The translations under genes were made by a program, and so were the position numbers. From Paenibacillus sp. FSL R7-0204 (GTDB lineage: Bacteria > Bacillota > Bacilli > Paenibacillales > Paenibacillaceae), in the NCBI RefSeq assembly GCF_038002225.1, contig NZ_JBBOCA010000001.1, positions 6,014,001 to 6,078,000 on the forward strand: a stretch of DNA of 64,000 bases, given 5' to 3'. The notes below the pieces were generated by a model. It was not told where the DNA came from, searched no databases, and saw only the letters and a program-made list of their open reading frames with translations. Shown in pieces: positions 43,370 through 51,594 of the stretch (position 1 is its first letter; every line of letters begins with the position of its first letter).

Positions 43370-45085
43370 CTACTCAATCTCCTTCCCGGTAAACAGCGAG
43401 ACTCTCGCTTTAACCAGCTCTGTATATTCCTTCTCCATTTTCTCTGCACCCGCTTTATTCAGCTCCGCAATGAAATCGTCGTAGATTTTATCGAATTCGG
43501 CTGTGCTGGAGAGGATGGCTTCGGGAATCCGTTTGTGGACGATATCCTGCGTCTTTTGATAGATTACCTGATAATCCCCATCTGTCGGCACCGGCATATT
43601 ATACAGCGCGCCCCATTCCTTGACCGGGAATTCATCCTCCGCCGGGAACAGGTCTTTCCAGGTTGTTGCGTTATACGCAGCCAGGCTCGCCTTCTCCGCA
43701 CCCGAATATTCGGCCAGAATCTGTTCCGGGAAGTTCGTTGTATAGTAATTGCCTGTAGAATCCTTCACACCGTCCCCGTAGCGGACTCCCAGCGTGGAAT
43801 ACAACCCCACCCCTGTCGCCTTGGTGAAACTTGCTGCATCGTTGACCTTCTGATCTAGAATTTCGGCAGGGATGACGCGCTTCCCGTTCTCTACATTATA
43901 ATGCTTGCCTTCGATCCCCCAGTTTCTCAGCACCTGGCCTTCTTCCGAGGACAGCCAGTCCAGGAATTTAATCGCGCGGACCGGATCTTTACAAGCCGCG
44001 GTGATACTGATCCCGTAGCCGTCCACTCCGACAGACTGCATGGCGTGATCCTTGTACTCCTCACTCAGCGTAACCGGGAAGTGGGCGTACGTATATTCAT
44101 CTTTGCCCGCAGCCTTCAGGGCGTTCTCCGCATCCTGATACTCCCATTCCACTGAGGTAAGCCCCAGCACCCGGCCGCTGGAGATTTTGGATTTGTACTG
44201 GTCATCCTTTTGAACAAAGGATTCCTTGTCGAGCAGCCCTTCATTGAACATATGGTTCAGCCAGCGGAAGTACTCCTTCTCTTCAGGCTTCTTATAATGC
44301 AGCTTCGTCTCGTACGTCTCAGGGTTCACATAATATTCGCCGTCATTGGTTCCTCCGGTGGTGATATCGCCCTGGTTAGTCACCGTAATCATGATCTTCC
44401 AGCCGTCAGCATTGACGGTCAGCGGTATGGTCGGCTGCCCGTCCGTCGTTGGATGCTTAGCCACATACGCCTTGAGGACATTCTCGAAATCCTTCACCGT
44501 CCGGACTTCGGGATATCCAAGCTCTTTCAATACGCGGTGCTGAATCTGAAATCCGTTCGTCGCATCGAAGCTCTGTTGATCAATGCCGACATTCGTCGGG
44601 ATCGAATAGATCGCCTGATTATCCTTGCTGTATTTCATCCGGTTCATGTTCCCGCCCATGACTTTCTTTATATTGGGAGCATATTTATCAATCAGCTCGG
44701 TCAGGTCGATAATGGCTTCGGCATCCACCAGCTTGCCCAGCTCTCCCTTGGCATAGATCATATCAGGATACTCTCCGCTGGCTGCCATCATTGAGATTTT
44801 GTCCTGTCCCCCTCCGCTGCCCACATCATATTCCGCATTCAGGGTAACACCTGTTTTGGCAATAATCTCCTTGCCGATATCATCCTCCATCTTGTTCCAA
44901 TTCGGACTGGCATCGGCGCCAAAGAAGGTAAACGTTACGGGAGCTGTATCATTTGCGCTGTTATTTCCGTTCGTTATATTCTTTGTGTTATTTCCGGCAC
45001 TGCTGCTGTTGCTGCAGCCTGCCGAAATGAGCAGCATACTTGCCAGCAGACCCATCCCTAATCTTCTTGGCATTTGTTTTTTCAT
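43370..45085 (-). CDS. Extracellular solute-binding lipoprotein (LipO/family 1-like), orphan
   Basis: The product has 571 residues. It starts at ATG 45085 (KKQMPRRLGMGLLASMLLIS) with AGGGG 9 nt upstream; the frame is open to 45430 but that part has no signal and overlaps the regulator. The lipoprotein signal ends at SAGC with Cys near residue 24, followed by a Ser/Asn/Thr linker. The mature protein is the long type of sugar-binding protein that usually pairs with LplB/YtcP-type permeases (FFGADASPNWNKMEDDIGKE; ASGEYPDMIYAKGELGKLVD). No permease gene adjoins it, so it may feed a transporter elsewhere or act as a sensor. A divergent AraC gene is next to it and a cre-like site lies in its promoter region. 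Confidence 0.9.
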   Translation of the reverse strand: MKKQMPRRLGMGLLASMLLISAGCSNSSSAGNNTKNITNGNNSANDTAPVTFTFFGADASPNWNKMEDDIGKEIIAKTGVTLNAEYDVGSGGGQDKISMMAASGEYPDMIYAKGELGKLVDAEAIIDLTELIDKYAPNIKKVMGGNMNRMKYSKDNQAIYSIPTNVGIDQQSFDATNGFQIQHRVLKELGYPEVRTVKDFENVLKAYVAKHPTTDGQPTIPLTVNADGWKIMITVTNQGDITTGGTNDGEYYVNPETYETKLHYKKPEEKEYFRWLNHMFNEGLLDKESFVQKDDQYKSKISSGRVLGLTSVEWEYQDAENALKAAGKDEYTYAHFPVTLSEEYKDHAMQSVGVDGYGISITAACKDPVRAIKFLDWLSSEEGQVLRNWGIEGKHYNVENGKRVIPAEILDQKVNDAASFTKATGVGLYSTLGVRYGDGVKDSTGNYYTTNFPEQILAEYSGAEKASLAAYNATTWKDLFPAEDEFPVKEWGALYNMPVPTDGDYQVIYQKTQDIVHKRIPEAILSSTAEFDKIYDDFIAELNKAGAEKMEKEYTELVKARVSLFTGKEIE

Positions 45086-45104
45086 CCATCTCATCCCCTT
45101 TGAT

Positions 45105-45118
45105 TGAATGCGTTTACA
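45105..45118. promoter_or_regulatory. cre-like site upstream of the orphan binding protein
   Basis: TGAATGCGTTTACA differs from the cre consensus TGWAANCGNTNWCA at one defined position. It lies 20 bp upstream of the ATG at 45085, suitable for CcpA repression. Confidence 0.45.
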
Positions 45119-45214
45119 GTTATATTTTAGCGTCACCTTTGGCGGATAACCTTGATTTTCAAGTCGCAGACTAGCATTATATAGACAAATACGTATTTCT
45201 GAGGTGGGAGCTTT

Positions 45215-46075
45215 GTGAGCAATGTATATTTGAACTGGTTCACGACTGACGAGCATTTTCCTTTCTTTATCCAATATGGCGGGCATGAAGAAGACACCTC
45301 CCTCCATCAGCATGCAGACTTCTCCGAGCTTGTCATTGTGTTGAACGGACATGCTGCGCATATCGTCAACGACGAAGAGACTTTTATCAAGAAAGGCAAT
45401 GTATTCGTGATTAACGGCGGCACTCCCCATGCCTATAAGGACCCGTATGATTTCAGAATTTGCAACATTATGTACAAATCAGGCATGCTTAAGCTGGCCG
45501 GACCGGACTTAAGAACGCTGAACGGCTATCAGGCGCTGTTTGTCTTAGAACCCTTTTACCGCAGCATTAACGCCTATAAAAGCAAAATGAACCTCCCCAT
45601 CGTCAGCCTGGAGGCTGTCTCATCGCTTGTGGCCGGCATGATTACCGAATATGAGCAGAAGCAGCACGGCTATCAGACCATGCTCGCCTCCAAATTCATG
45701 GAGCTGGTCGTGTATCTGTCCAGACATTATGACATTCAGGAGAAGGGCGTGGACCACAGCCTGATGCACCTTGCCAGTGCGATCTCCTATATTGAGGATC
45801 ACTATCATGAACCGGTTACTCTTGATGCCATTGCCGCCAAATCGGACATTTCCGTCCGTCATTTGAACAGGATATTCCAGGCGTATTATCTGACTACACC
45901 AATTGCTTATATTCAGCGGCTCCGGCTGGAACATGCTTGCTCACTGCTCAAGCACACCAGACACCCTATTACAGACATTTCCTATAGGTGTGGATTTAAT
46001 GACAGTAACTACTTCGCCCGTCTCTTCAAAAAAACGTACGGTAAGTCCCCGAAAGCCTACCGCAATCAGCAGTAG
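45215..46075 (+). CDS. AraC family transcriptional regulator (RhaS/RhaR-like)
   Basis: The product has 286 residues. The cupin N-terminus (SLHQHADFSELVIVLNGHA; KKGNVFVINGGTPHAY near residue 68) has the layout of RhaS/RhaR sugar sensors. The C-terminal double helix-turn-helix reads VTLDAIAAKSDISVRHLNRI and ITDISYRCGFNDSNYFARLF, ending SPKAYR. The start is GTG 45215 with GGTGGGAG upstream. It is divergent from the orphan binding-protein gene, which it probably controls. The convergent GH43 gene behind it may also be a target. Confidence 0.93.
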   Translation: MSNVYLNWFTTDEHFPFFIQYGGHEEDTSLHQHADFSELVIVLNGHAAHIVNDEETFIKKGNVFVINGGTPHAYKDPYDFRICNIMYKSGMLKLAGPDLRTLNGYQALFVLEPFYRSINAYKSKMNLPIVSLEAVSSLVAGMITEYEQKQHGYQTMLASKFMELVVYLSRHYDIQEKGVDHSLMHLASAISYIEDHYHEPVTLDAIAAKSDISVRHLNRIFQAYYLTTPIAYIQRLRLEHACSLLKHTRHPITDISYRCGFNDSNYFARLFKKTYGKSPKAYRNQQ

Positions 46076-46114
46076 TTGTGCAGCAGCCAGGTCCATACGC
46101 CGCTTAACCAAGTG

Positions 46115-46154
46115 GAAACGGCTTTGCCGTCCTTTTAAAGGACGGTACCGTTTC
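46115..46154 (+). terminator. Nested hairpin after the AraC gene
   Basis: The outer arms GAAACGG/CCGTTTC (46115-46121 with 46148-46154) enclose an inner 6-bp stem with a TTTTAAA loop. No strong T-run follows, so termination is possible but not certain. Confidence 0.5.
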
Positions 46155-46207
46155 AGCGAGAAATAGAAGGTTAAGTTATCGTGTGAAACATATAAATTCT
46201 TATATTT

Positions 46208-46244
46208 GCAAAAAAGAGCAGCATGTCCCAAGGAACTGCTGCTC
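46208..46244 (-). terminator. Terminator of the GH43 gene
   Basis: A perfect 8-bp stem (46216-46223 with 46237-46244) is followed on the minus strand by six T, 6 bp after the GH43 stop. Confidence 0.88.
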
Positions 46245-46249
46245 ACACC

Positions 46250-47773
46250 TTATACCGCCGGCTGATCCAGCGGCTCATAATCGAACCAGTCATACGCTGC
46301 CGGAGCGGCCTGTCCTGTCACGGACGTCGCATACATGGCAACGAATACCCCGGTGAACCCTCCTGAGATTTCGGTGCTGAGATAATGTGTCTCTCCAGAC
46401 CCCAGCCCGATCCCCCCGGAATCCGGTGCCTCAACCGAGGCTTCTATGCTGCCGGGCAGCGCCTTGATTCTCAGGATGACCGGCCCGTCAGGACACTCCT
46501 CCACCTGCTCCACCCGGAGTGAACCGACCGTCCGCCGGAACACGGCGACTCTCCGCCCGCTGGCAGAGCGGATCACCAGCTCATAATGATGCTTCTCGTT
46601 CTTGTACACTGTAATTCCGGCTTCTTCCCCTTCATGCTGCGGCTCATAATCCAGCTCTGCTGCTATATTGGCCGTGAAGTGGCTGAGGCGTCGGCCCACA
46701 AAGGCAGGTGCGGCGGCTTCATTCAGCGTGGCCTCGTGGCCATGCAGAACGAGATACCCCGGCCGTTCTTCGAGCGACCAGCTTCCTTCTGCCGGATTAC
46801 GCAGAAAAGTCCAGTCCAGCCCCAGCCGGGTATCTTCGAAATGGTCTCTTACAGGCTTCCCCGGCCAGCGGACTTCCGGCAGTAGCGGCGAGTCCATAGC
46901 CGGCTCGATGCGGCCGCCGTTCCCGATAACCGGCCAGCCCTCGGATGTCCAGGTTACGGGAGCCAGGAAGGTCTCTCTGCCCAGATGATGGCCCATCGGA
47001 TAGGAGACCGGACGGATGCCTAAGCACACCGCCCACCAGTTGCCGTCCTGCGCCTCAACCAGGTCTGCATGGCCTGTAGCTTGTATGCTGATTGCCGTAC
47101 TTCGGTTGGACAGAATCGGGTTATGGGGGCAAGCTGCATACGGGCCGTAAGGCTGGCGGCTTCTGGCGATGGTCTCCATATGTCCATACTCCGTTCCGCC
47201 TTCCGCGATCATCAGATAATACCAGCCGTTCTTCCGGTACAGATGCGGAGCCTCGGGATGAGCGCCGCCCGTTCCTGTCCAGATCAGCACGCTCCCGGTC
47301 AGCATTTCCCCGGTCCCGATATCAATCTCACACTGGTAGATTCCGTTCCCCTTCCCGCCGTCCATGGCGGACTGGAAATATACGCGCCCGTCCTCATCGA
47401 AGTACAGGGAAGGATCAATGCCGCCCTGTGCAATCAGGTAAGGCTCCGACCAGGGGCCTTCCGGATGCTGTGTTTTGACGAAGAAATTGCCCATCCCGCT
47501 TACATTCGTGGTCACCATATAGAACCAGCCGTTATGATAACGGAGGGTCGGCGCGAATATTCCGCCTGAGCTCCACGAATTCTCCAGCGGCAACTGGCTG
47601 GGCGTGGTAAGGCAATGGCCGATCTGCCGCCAATGAACAAGATCCCTGCTGTGAAAGACAGGGACGCCCGGATAATATTCAAATGTGCTCGTCACCAGAT
47701 AATAATCATCCCCTACCCTGCAGATGCTGGGATCAGGATGGAAACCGGATATGATGGGATTGGTATAGTGCAT
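46250..47773 (-). CDS. Glycoside hydrolase family 43 (beta-xylosidase/arabinofuranosidase type)
   Basis: The product has 507 residues with no signal peptide. The five-bladed propeller starts with YTNPIISGFHPDPSICRVGD, where the Asp after HP is the general base. GGIDPSLYFDEDG carries the pKa-modulating Asp, and the acid Glu is in GGAHPEAPHLYRK near residue 177. A C-terminal beta-sandwich (about 320-500) of the XynB-type GH43 follows. The usual activity is removal of xylose or arabinose from short xylo-oligosaccharides in the cytoplasm. AGGAG lies 10 nt before the ATG. It stands next to AraC-controlled sugar genes. Confidence 0.94.
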   Translation of the reverse strand: MHYTNPIISGFHPDPSICRVGDDYYLVTSTFEYYPGVPVFHSRDLVHWRQIGHCLTTPSQLPLENSWSSGGIFAPTLRYHNGWFYMVTTNVSGMGNFFVKTQHPEGPWSEPYLIAQGGIDPSLYFDEDGRVYFQSAMDGGKGNGIYQCEIDIGTGEMLTGSVLIWTGTGGAHPEAPHLYRKNGWYYLMIAEGGTEYGHMETIARSRQPYGPYAACPHNPILSNRSTAISIQATGHADLVEAQDGNWWAVCLGIRPVSYPMGHHLGRETFLAPVTWTSEGWPVIGNGGRIEPAMDSPLLPEVRWPGKPVRDHFEDTRLGLDWTFLRNPAEGSWSLEERPGYLVLHGHEATLNEAAAPAFVGRRLSHFTANIAAELDYEPQHEGEEAGITVYKNEKHHYELVIRSASGRRVAVFRRTVGSLRVEQVEECPDGPVILRIKALPGSIEASVEAPDSGGIGLGSGETHYLSTEISGGFTGVFVAMYATSVTGQAAPAAYDWFDYEPLDQPAV

Positions 47774-47920
47774 AAAGAGGCGCTCCTGTCCATTTTCAAT
47801 TGAATTCTAGGTTCTATATCGATTATAAATGGAATCGCTCTGCCAAACCTTCACTTTCAAGTCACGGGAATAGCAAAATCCAGACATGGCCGCGCTTAGT
47901 TCGGTGCAGATGTTATATAG

Positions 47921-48586
47921 TTACCTTTTCAAATGATTGAAGCCTCTCCGCCTCTGCTTCCCCCGACGCCATAACCGGTACCCTCTGCGGACCGTCTCCA
48001 GAATCAGGCGCGGAACCGGAAATACCCGGCGGGAAGCCACCGGCTGGTACAACCGGTAATACAGCCGCTTGTAATCCTCCCACATGCTGCAGTCGTCATC
48101 CTTCAGGAAATCAGAGACATCTACAATCAGTCCCCGCCCGTCCCGGAGCATCACATTCTTGGCATGGATATCATGCGGACGCAGCCCGCGGGACCTTGCA
48201 TACTGAAGCGCATTGTCAACGTCTTCAATAGCCTGTCCGGTAATGAGAATGCCGCGTTGCATGGAATCATAGAAGGTGACTCCGCCCAGCCTTTTGAGAA
48301 CCAGGAAATTCGCTCCGGCATAATAACACTCCGAGAAGGCCGGATGCTGCCCGAGGCGGCGGTATACCTCTGCTTCTTCCTCAATGCCCGGCCTGCCCGG
48401 CGCGTAGATCTTCACTGCGAATTCCTCAGCTCCCTGCCGGCAGAAGACAGCTGCATAATTTCCGGTTCCGAGTACCCTCCAGAGCTTCGGTACACGACTG
48501 ACCTTCACCGGCTCCAGCGGATTCACGCTCTCAATACTAACCTGTCCCAGCAGCTCGCCCGTGATCTGCTCCAGCAGCTTGTCCAT
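47921..48586 (-). CDS. Divergent eukaryotic-type serine/threonine protein kinase-like protein
   Basis: The product has 221 residues. The P-loop is VLGTGNYAAVFC near residue 37, the ATP-anchoring Lys is in FAVKIYA near 56, the catalytic loop is RPHDIHAKNVML near 138 (HxD with the conserved Asn), and the metal-binding Asp is in VDVSDF instead of DFG. The C-terminus is very basic (RRGYRLWRRGKQRRR). It is a small kinase domain with no membrane segment, similar in layout to small Bacillus kinase-like proteins of uncertain substrate. The start at ATG 48586 follows GGGGTGAGAAGG; the frame continues to 48694 without support. Confidence 0.75.
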   Translation of the reverse strand: MDKLLEQITGELLGQVSIESVNPLEPVKVSRVPKLWRVLGTGNYAAVFCRQGAEEFAVKIYAPGRPGIEEEAEVYRRLGQHPAFSECYYAGANFLVLKRLGGVTFYDSMQRGILITGQAIEDVDNALQYARSRGLRPHDIHAKNVMLRDGRGLIVDVSDFLKDDDCSMWEDYKRLYYRLYQPVASRRVFPVPRLILETVRRGYRLWRRGKQRRRGFNHLKR

Positions 48587-48679
48587 CCTTCTCACCCCGC
48601 AGCTTAAGTTCAGTAATGACTCTATCCCCCCAGTGTACGCTATTCCCCGGCGATCAGCCAATCTTGCCGGTAAGCATGG

Positions 48680-48712
48680 CGAAGAACCGGACAACAGCTC
48701 TCCGGTTCTTCG
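48680..48712 (-). terminator. Terminator-like hairpin after the oxidoreductase gene
   Basis: The perfect 12-bp arms 48680-48691 and 48701-48712 enclose a 9-nt loop between the Gfo/Idh stop and the kinase-like gene. There is no T-run on the minus strand. Confidence 0.45.
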
Positions 48713-48765
48713 TATATTTGAACGTACCTGTACACTCGCCCATCATCCACGCCGCCCCCTGGAAG

Positions 48766-49803
48766 CTATGCCATATGAATGACCTCATGCTCCTCCGCAC
48801 TTCGGTAGGTCCCGAATACAAGCTCCAGCGTCTTCAAATTATCTTCGCCGCTCGTCTGGAATTCCTCACCCGTGTTCAGGCATTCAATGAAATGCGACTG
48901 CAGGCGGTAATGGCTCTCTTCAAAATCAAGACCGTTGCCTTCCGAAATCGTAGTCTCCAGCCCGTCGTTATCAATCAGGCTGAGGGTACCGCTGCTGTAC
49001 AGCTTGATCGTTGCCTGATCGCCTTCAATAATCAGCTGTTCCTTATGGTCCGGCAGCACAGGCAGCGTGAGCCTGCCCGGCAGATTCTGCCGGGTGGCCC
49101 AGCTCATATCCATCAGGCCCATATAATCTTCGTAGCCGAGGGTAATCAGCCCGGCGTCCTCCCCGGCAATATACGGGCTGACCTTCCGGGTCTCCGCATA
49201 TAGCCGCTTAGGCTCCCCGAACAGGAAGCGCCACGTATCATACCAGTGAACCCCCATCTCATAGAACAGCAGCTTCGGCATCTCCCGGAAGAACGGCTGC
49301 GGCAGCTCATTCTCCGGGGCAAACCGTGGTGAATAATAATCCGTGTGGATATAGCGGATCGTCTGGAGCCGTCCTGCCGCTCCCTCATCCAGCAGCTTGC
49401 GGATGGCCTGAATCGGCTGCAGCCAGCGCCAGTTCTCTGTAACCATCAGCCGGACGCCCGCAGCACGGGCCGTTTCCACCATCTCACAGGCTTCCTCCAT
49501 GGAGCGGGCAAAAGGCTTTTGGCACATGATATGCTTCCCGGCCCGTGCGGCCAGTCCGACCAGCTCAGGATGGGTATCCGGCGCGGTAACAATATCTATA
49601 ATATCCGGCTCCGCAGAAGACAGCATGTCTTCCAGCGTGGAGTACAGCATGTCCCGGGGAATCCCGTATGCCTCACCCTTACTGTGCAGCTTAACCGAAT
49701 CCAGGTCACACAGGCCTTGAATCTGAACGCCGGGGATACGCTGCCATGCCTGCAAATGCTTGTCTGACCAATACCCGGCACCCACTATACCAATCTTCCA
49801 CAT
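48766..49803 (-). CDS. Gfo/Idh/MocA family oxidoreductase
   Basis: The product has 345 residues. The NAD(P)-binding start is WKIGIVGAGYWSDKHLQAW. The motif usually EKP reads CQKPFARSMEEA near residue 96, keeping the Lys, and the C-terminal half carries YEMGVHWYDTWRFLFGEPK. It is probably a sugar dehydrogenase. Start ATG 49803 has GGAGG 10 nt upstream inside the end of the preceding gene and lies 1 nt after its stop codon, so it is coupled to the DUF5060/DUF4038 glycosidase. They probably act in sequence on one sugar: the glycosidase releases it and this enzyme oxidises it. Confidence 0.9.
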   Translation of the reverse strand: MWKIGIVGAGYWSDKHLQAWQRIPGVQIQGLCDLDSVKLHSKGEAYGIPRDMLYSTLEDMLSSAEPDIIDIVTAPDTHPELVGLAARAGKHIMCQKPFARSMEEACEMVETARAAGVRLMVTENWRWLQPIQAIRKLLDEGAAGRLQTIRYIHTDYYSPRFAPENELPQPFFREMPKLLFYEMGVHWYDTWRFLFGEPKRLYAETRKVSPYIAGEDAGLITLGYEDYMGLMDMSWATRQNLPGRLTLPVLPDHKEQLIIEGDQATIKLYSSGTLSLIDNDGLETTISEGNGLDFEESHYRLQSHFIECLNTGEEFQTSGEDNLKTLELVFGTYRSAEEHEVIHMA

Positions 49804-49804
49804 C

Positions 49805-51337
49805 CTATTTAGCCTCCAAGTCATGCTGATCGTACAGGCGCGTCATTCTCACCGCCATATATGTCCGTCCCGGCAGATCGACCCTGAAGGTCCCCTGATA
49901 GCTACCCGCAAGCTCCTCCACCGTCATGTTCCAGGTATCCAGCAGCTCCACCTTGTAGCGGAACTCCGGGTTCATCGTGAACTGGCGGAAGCCCGGCCGG
50001 TTGAATCCGAAATAGTAGAGAACATATTCATCCTCCACTCCGGCTCTGGGCAGATCCCAATCTGAAGGCAACGGATTCAGTCCCTCTGAAGGCCCTTCCT
50101 CCAGCACGCGCCGCAGAAAAGCAATCCGCTCAGGACTCGTGCCATACAACCGGCCGCCCTTGGCCCACCAGAGCTTATCCTCCGGGTGCAGGTAGGTTTC
50201 CCCATGTCCGACATATCCTCCACGGACCGCGCCTTCCCAGAAGCGCCGGACCATCTCTTCCCCGGTAATATTTCCCCAGCCATGCTCGACATTTCCCTCG
50301 TAGGCACATTCATCAATCACGACAGGCTTATTCCAGCGCCGTCTCCATTCGTCTGTATTCTCGGAGGTCTTGTACGCATCCACACGCTGAATACTGCAAT
50401 GCGTAACCCAGGGCTGGTTGAAGTCATAGAAGGCAATCCCATTGTGATTAGAGATCAGGTGTCCGTAAGGATCATACGACGTTACAATATGTGCGTACCT
50501 CTCCCAGTCGGCCAGCAGCTTGTTGCTCATGAAATCATATTCATTAGCCAGCGACCACCAGATATGGCGGTAAGCCGAGAGTCTGGCTACAAGGTACCGG
50601 AGATAGCGGTCATCCGCCTCCTTGCCCATATCTGCGAAGCCCCAGCGGTCATACGGGTGGAACAGAATCAGATCAGCCTCGATGCCCAGCTCCCCAAGGT
50701 CTGCAATCCGCTCCTCCAGATGCCGGAAGAACGCCGGGTTGAACCGGCTGTAATCCCACCCCGCCTGGACCGAGCCTTCATAAGGATAGTACTCCGGTTC
50801 GTTCTCGTTATAGGAGTAGGATTTCGGGAACACGCACATTCTTATTTTGTTAAAAGAAGACGCTTTCAGCGTATCCAGCGTCTGGCGCTCCATCTCATCC
50901 CCCTGATGGGTCCAGGCGTAGCAGGTGGTGCCGACAGGAAGATAGGGCGTTCCGTCCGCATAGGCAAAATGAAAGGTATTCCGCACCCGGACCGGACCAT
51001 GATTCCCCCCTGCCGCAGCCGTGCATTCCAGTTCCCCCTCAAGTCCATGCAGAGCAGGCGCATTACTGCTGGTCCGGAACGTCCACTTCCCCTGATGCTC
51101 CGGCATGAAGCGGATGCGGTACACCCCGTCTCCATCATAGAAACCCAGAACCAGAACCGAACGATCTCTCATCGAAAATTCTGCCTGCAGCGCTACCTCC
51201 GTAAACGGATTGCCCCCGGCAGGACCTCCGAGCAGTACAATTTCACATACGCCCCACTGTGAAGTCTGGTCAGGCACCGATACGGAGACCCTCCCCTGGA
51301 ATGCTTCAGCCTGCCCTGCTTCCTTCGGATTAGCCAT
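49805..51337 (-). CDS. DUF5060/DUF4038-type glycoside hydrolase
   Basis: The product has 510 residues with no signal peptide. The N-terminal beta-sandwich (DUF5060-like; NPFTEVALQAEFSMRDRSV then GFYDGDGVYRIRFMPEHQGKW) is followed by a TIM barrel (DGTPYLPVGTTCYAWTH; SSFNKIRMCVFPKSY) and a C-terminal beta domain (DUF5605-like). The likely catalytic acids are Glu in WWSLANEYDF near residue 263 and Glu in VVIDECAYEG near 334. The family is clan GH-A-like; substrate not known. AAGGGAG lies before the ATG. It leads the operon with the oxidoreductase and is divergent from a LacI-type regulator, with ACTAAACA boxes between them. Confidence 0.88.
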   Translation of the reverse strand: MANPKEAGQAEAFQGRVSVSVPDQTSQWGVCEIVLLGGPAGGNPFTEVALQAEFSMRDRSVLVLGFYDGDGVYRIRFMPEHQGKWTFRTSSNAPALHGLEGELECTAAAGGNHGPVRVRNTFHFAYADGTPYLPVGTTCYAWTHQGDEMERQTLDTLKASSFNKIRMCVFPKSYSYNENEPEYYPYEGSVQAGWDYSRFNPAFFRHLEERIADLGELGIEADLILFHPYDRWGFADMGKEADDRYLRYLVARLSAYRHIWWSLANEYDFMSNKLLADWERYAHIVTSYDPYGHLISNHNGIAFYDFNQPWVTHCSIQRVDAYKTSENTDEWRRRWNKPVVIDECAYEGNVEHGWGNITGEEMVRRFWEGAVRGGYVGHGETYLHPEDKLWWAKGGRLYGTSPERIAFLRRVLEEGPSEGLNPLPSDWDLPRAGVEDEYVLYYFGFNRPGFRQFTMNPEFRYKVELLDTWNMTVEELAGSYQGTFRVDLPGRTYMAVRMTRLYDQHDLEAK

Positions 51338-51387
51338 AAGTCCTGCTCCCTTCTGTATGAATCCTCAGATATACAAATAACAACACC

Positions 51388-51559
51388 ACTAAACAATAAC
51401 TAAACAAAATCAGATAAAATAACTTTACGTCTATTCTAAAGTAATCCTACATCACCTTATAATTATCGTCAACGTTATTATTTTAACTAAACATCACTAA
51501 ACAAAAGGACTCAAAACCTGCTTCATTGCTAAAATCCGCACCTTCCCTTACACTAAACA
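51388..51559. promoter_or_regulatory. Five ACTAAACA boxes between divergent glycosidase and LacI genes
   Basis: ACTAAACA occurs at 51388-51395, 51399-51406, 51486-51493, 51496-51503 and 51552-51559, all in the same orientation. The first two are 11 bp apart and the next two 10 bp apart, one DNA helical turn. The region is AT-rich and holds both promoters. They are probable regulator binding sites, but direct repeats differ from the palindromes expected for LacI proteins. Confidence 0.6.
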
Positions 51560-51594
51560 TACTTAAGCTACGATACTGAATGGAGGTCTTGTCA

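Noticed and set aside
45086..45430. N-terminal extension of the orphan binding-protein frame
   Set aside because: It overlaps the divergent AraC gene, lacks a signal peptide, and the lipoprotein signal starts at ATG 45085 with a good ribosome-binding site.
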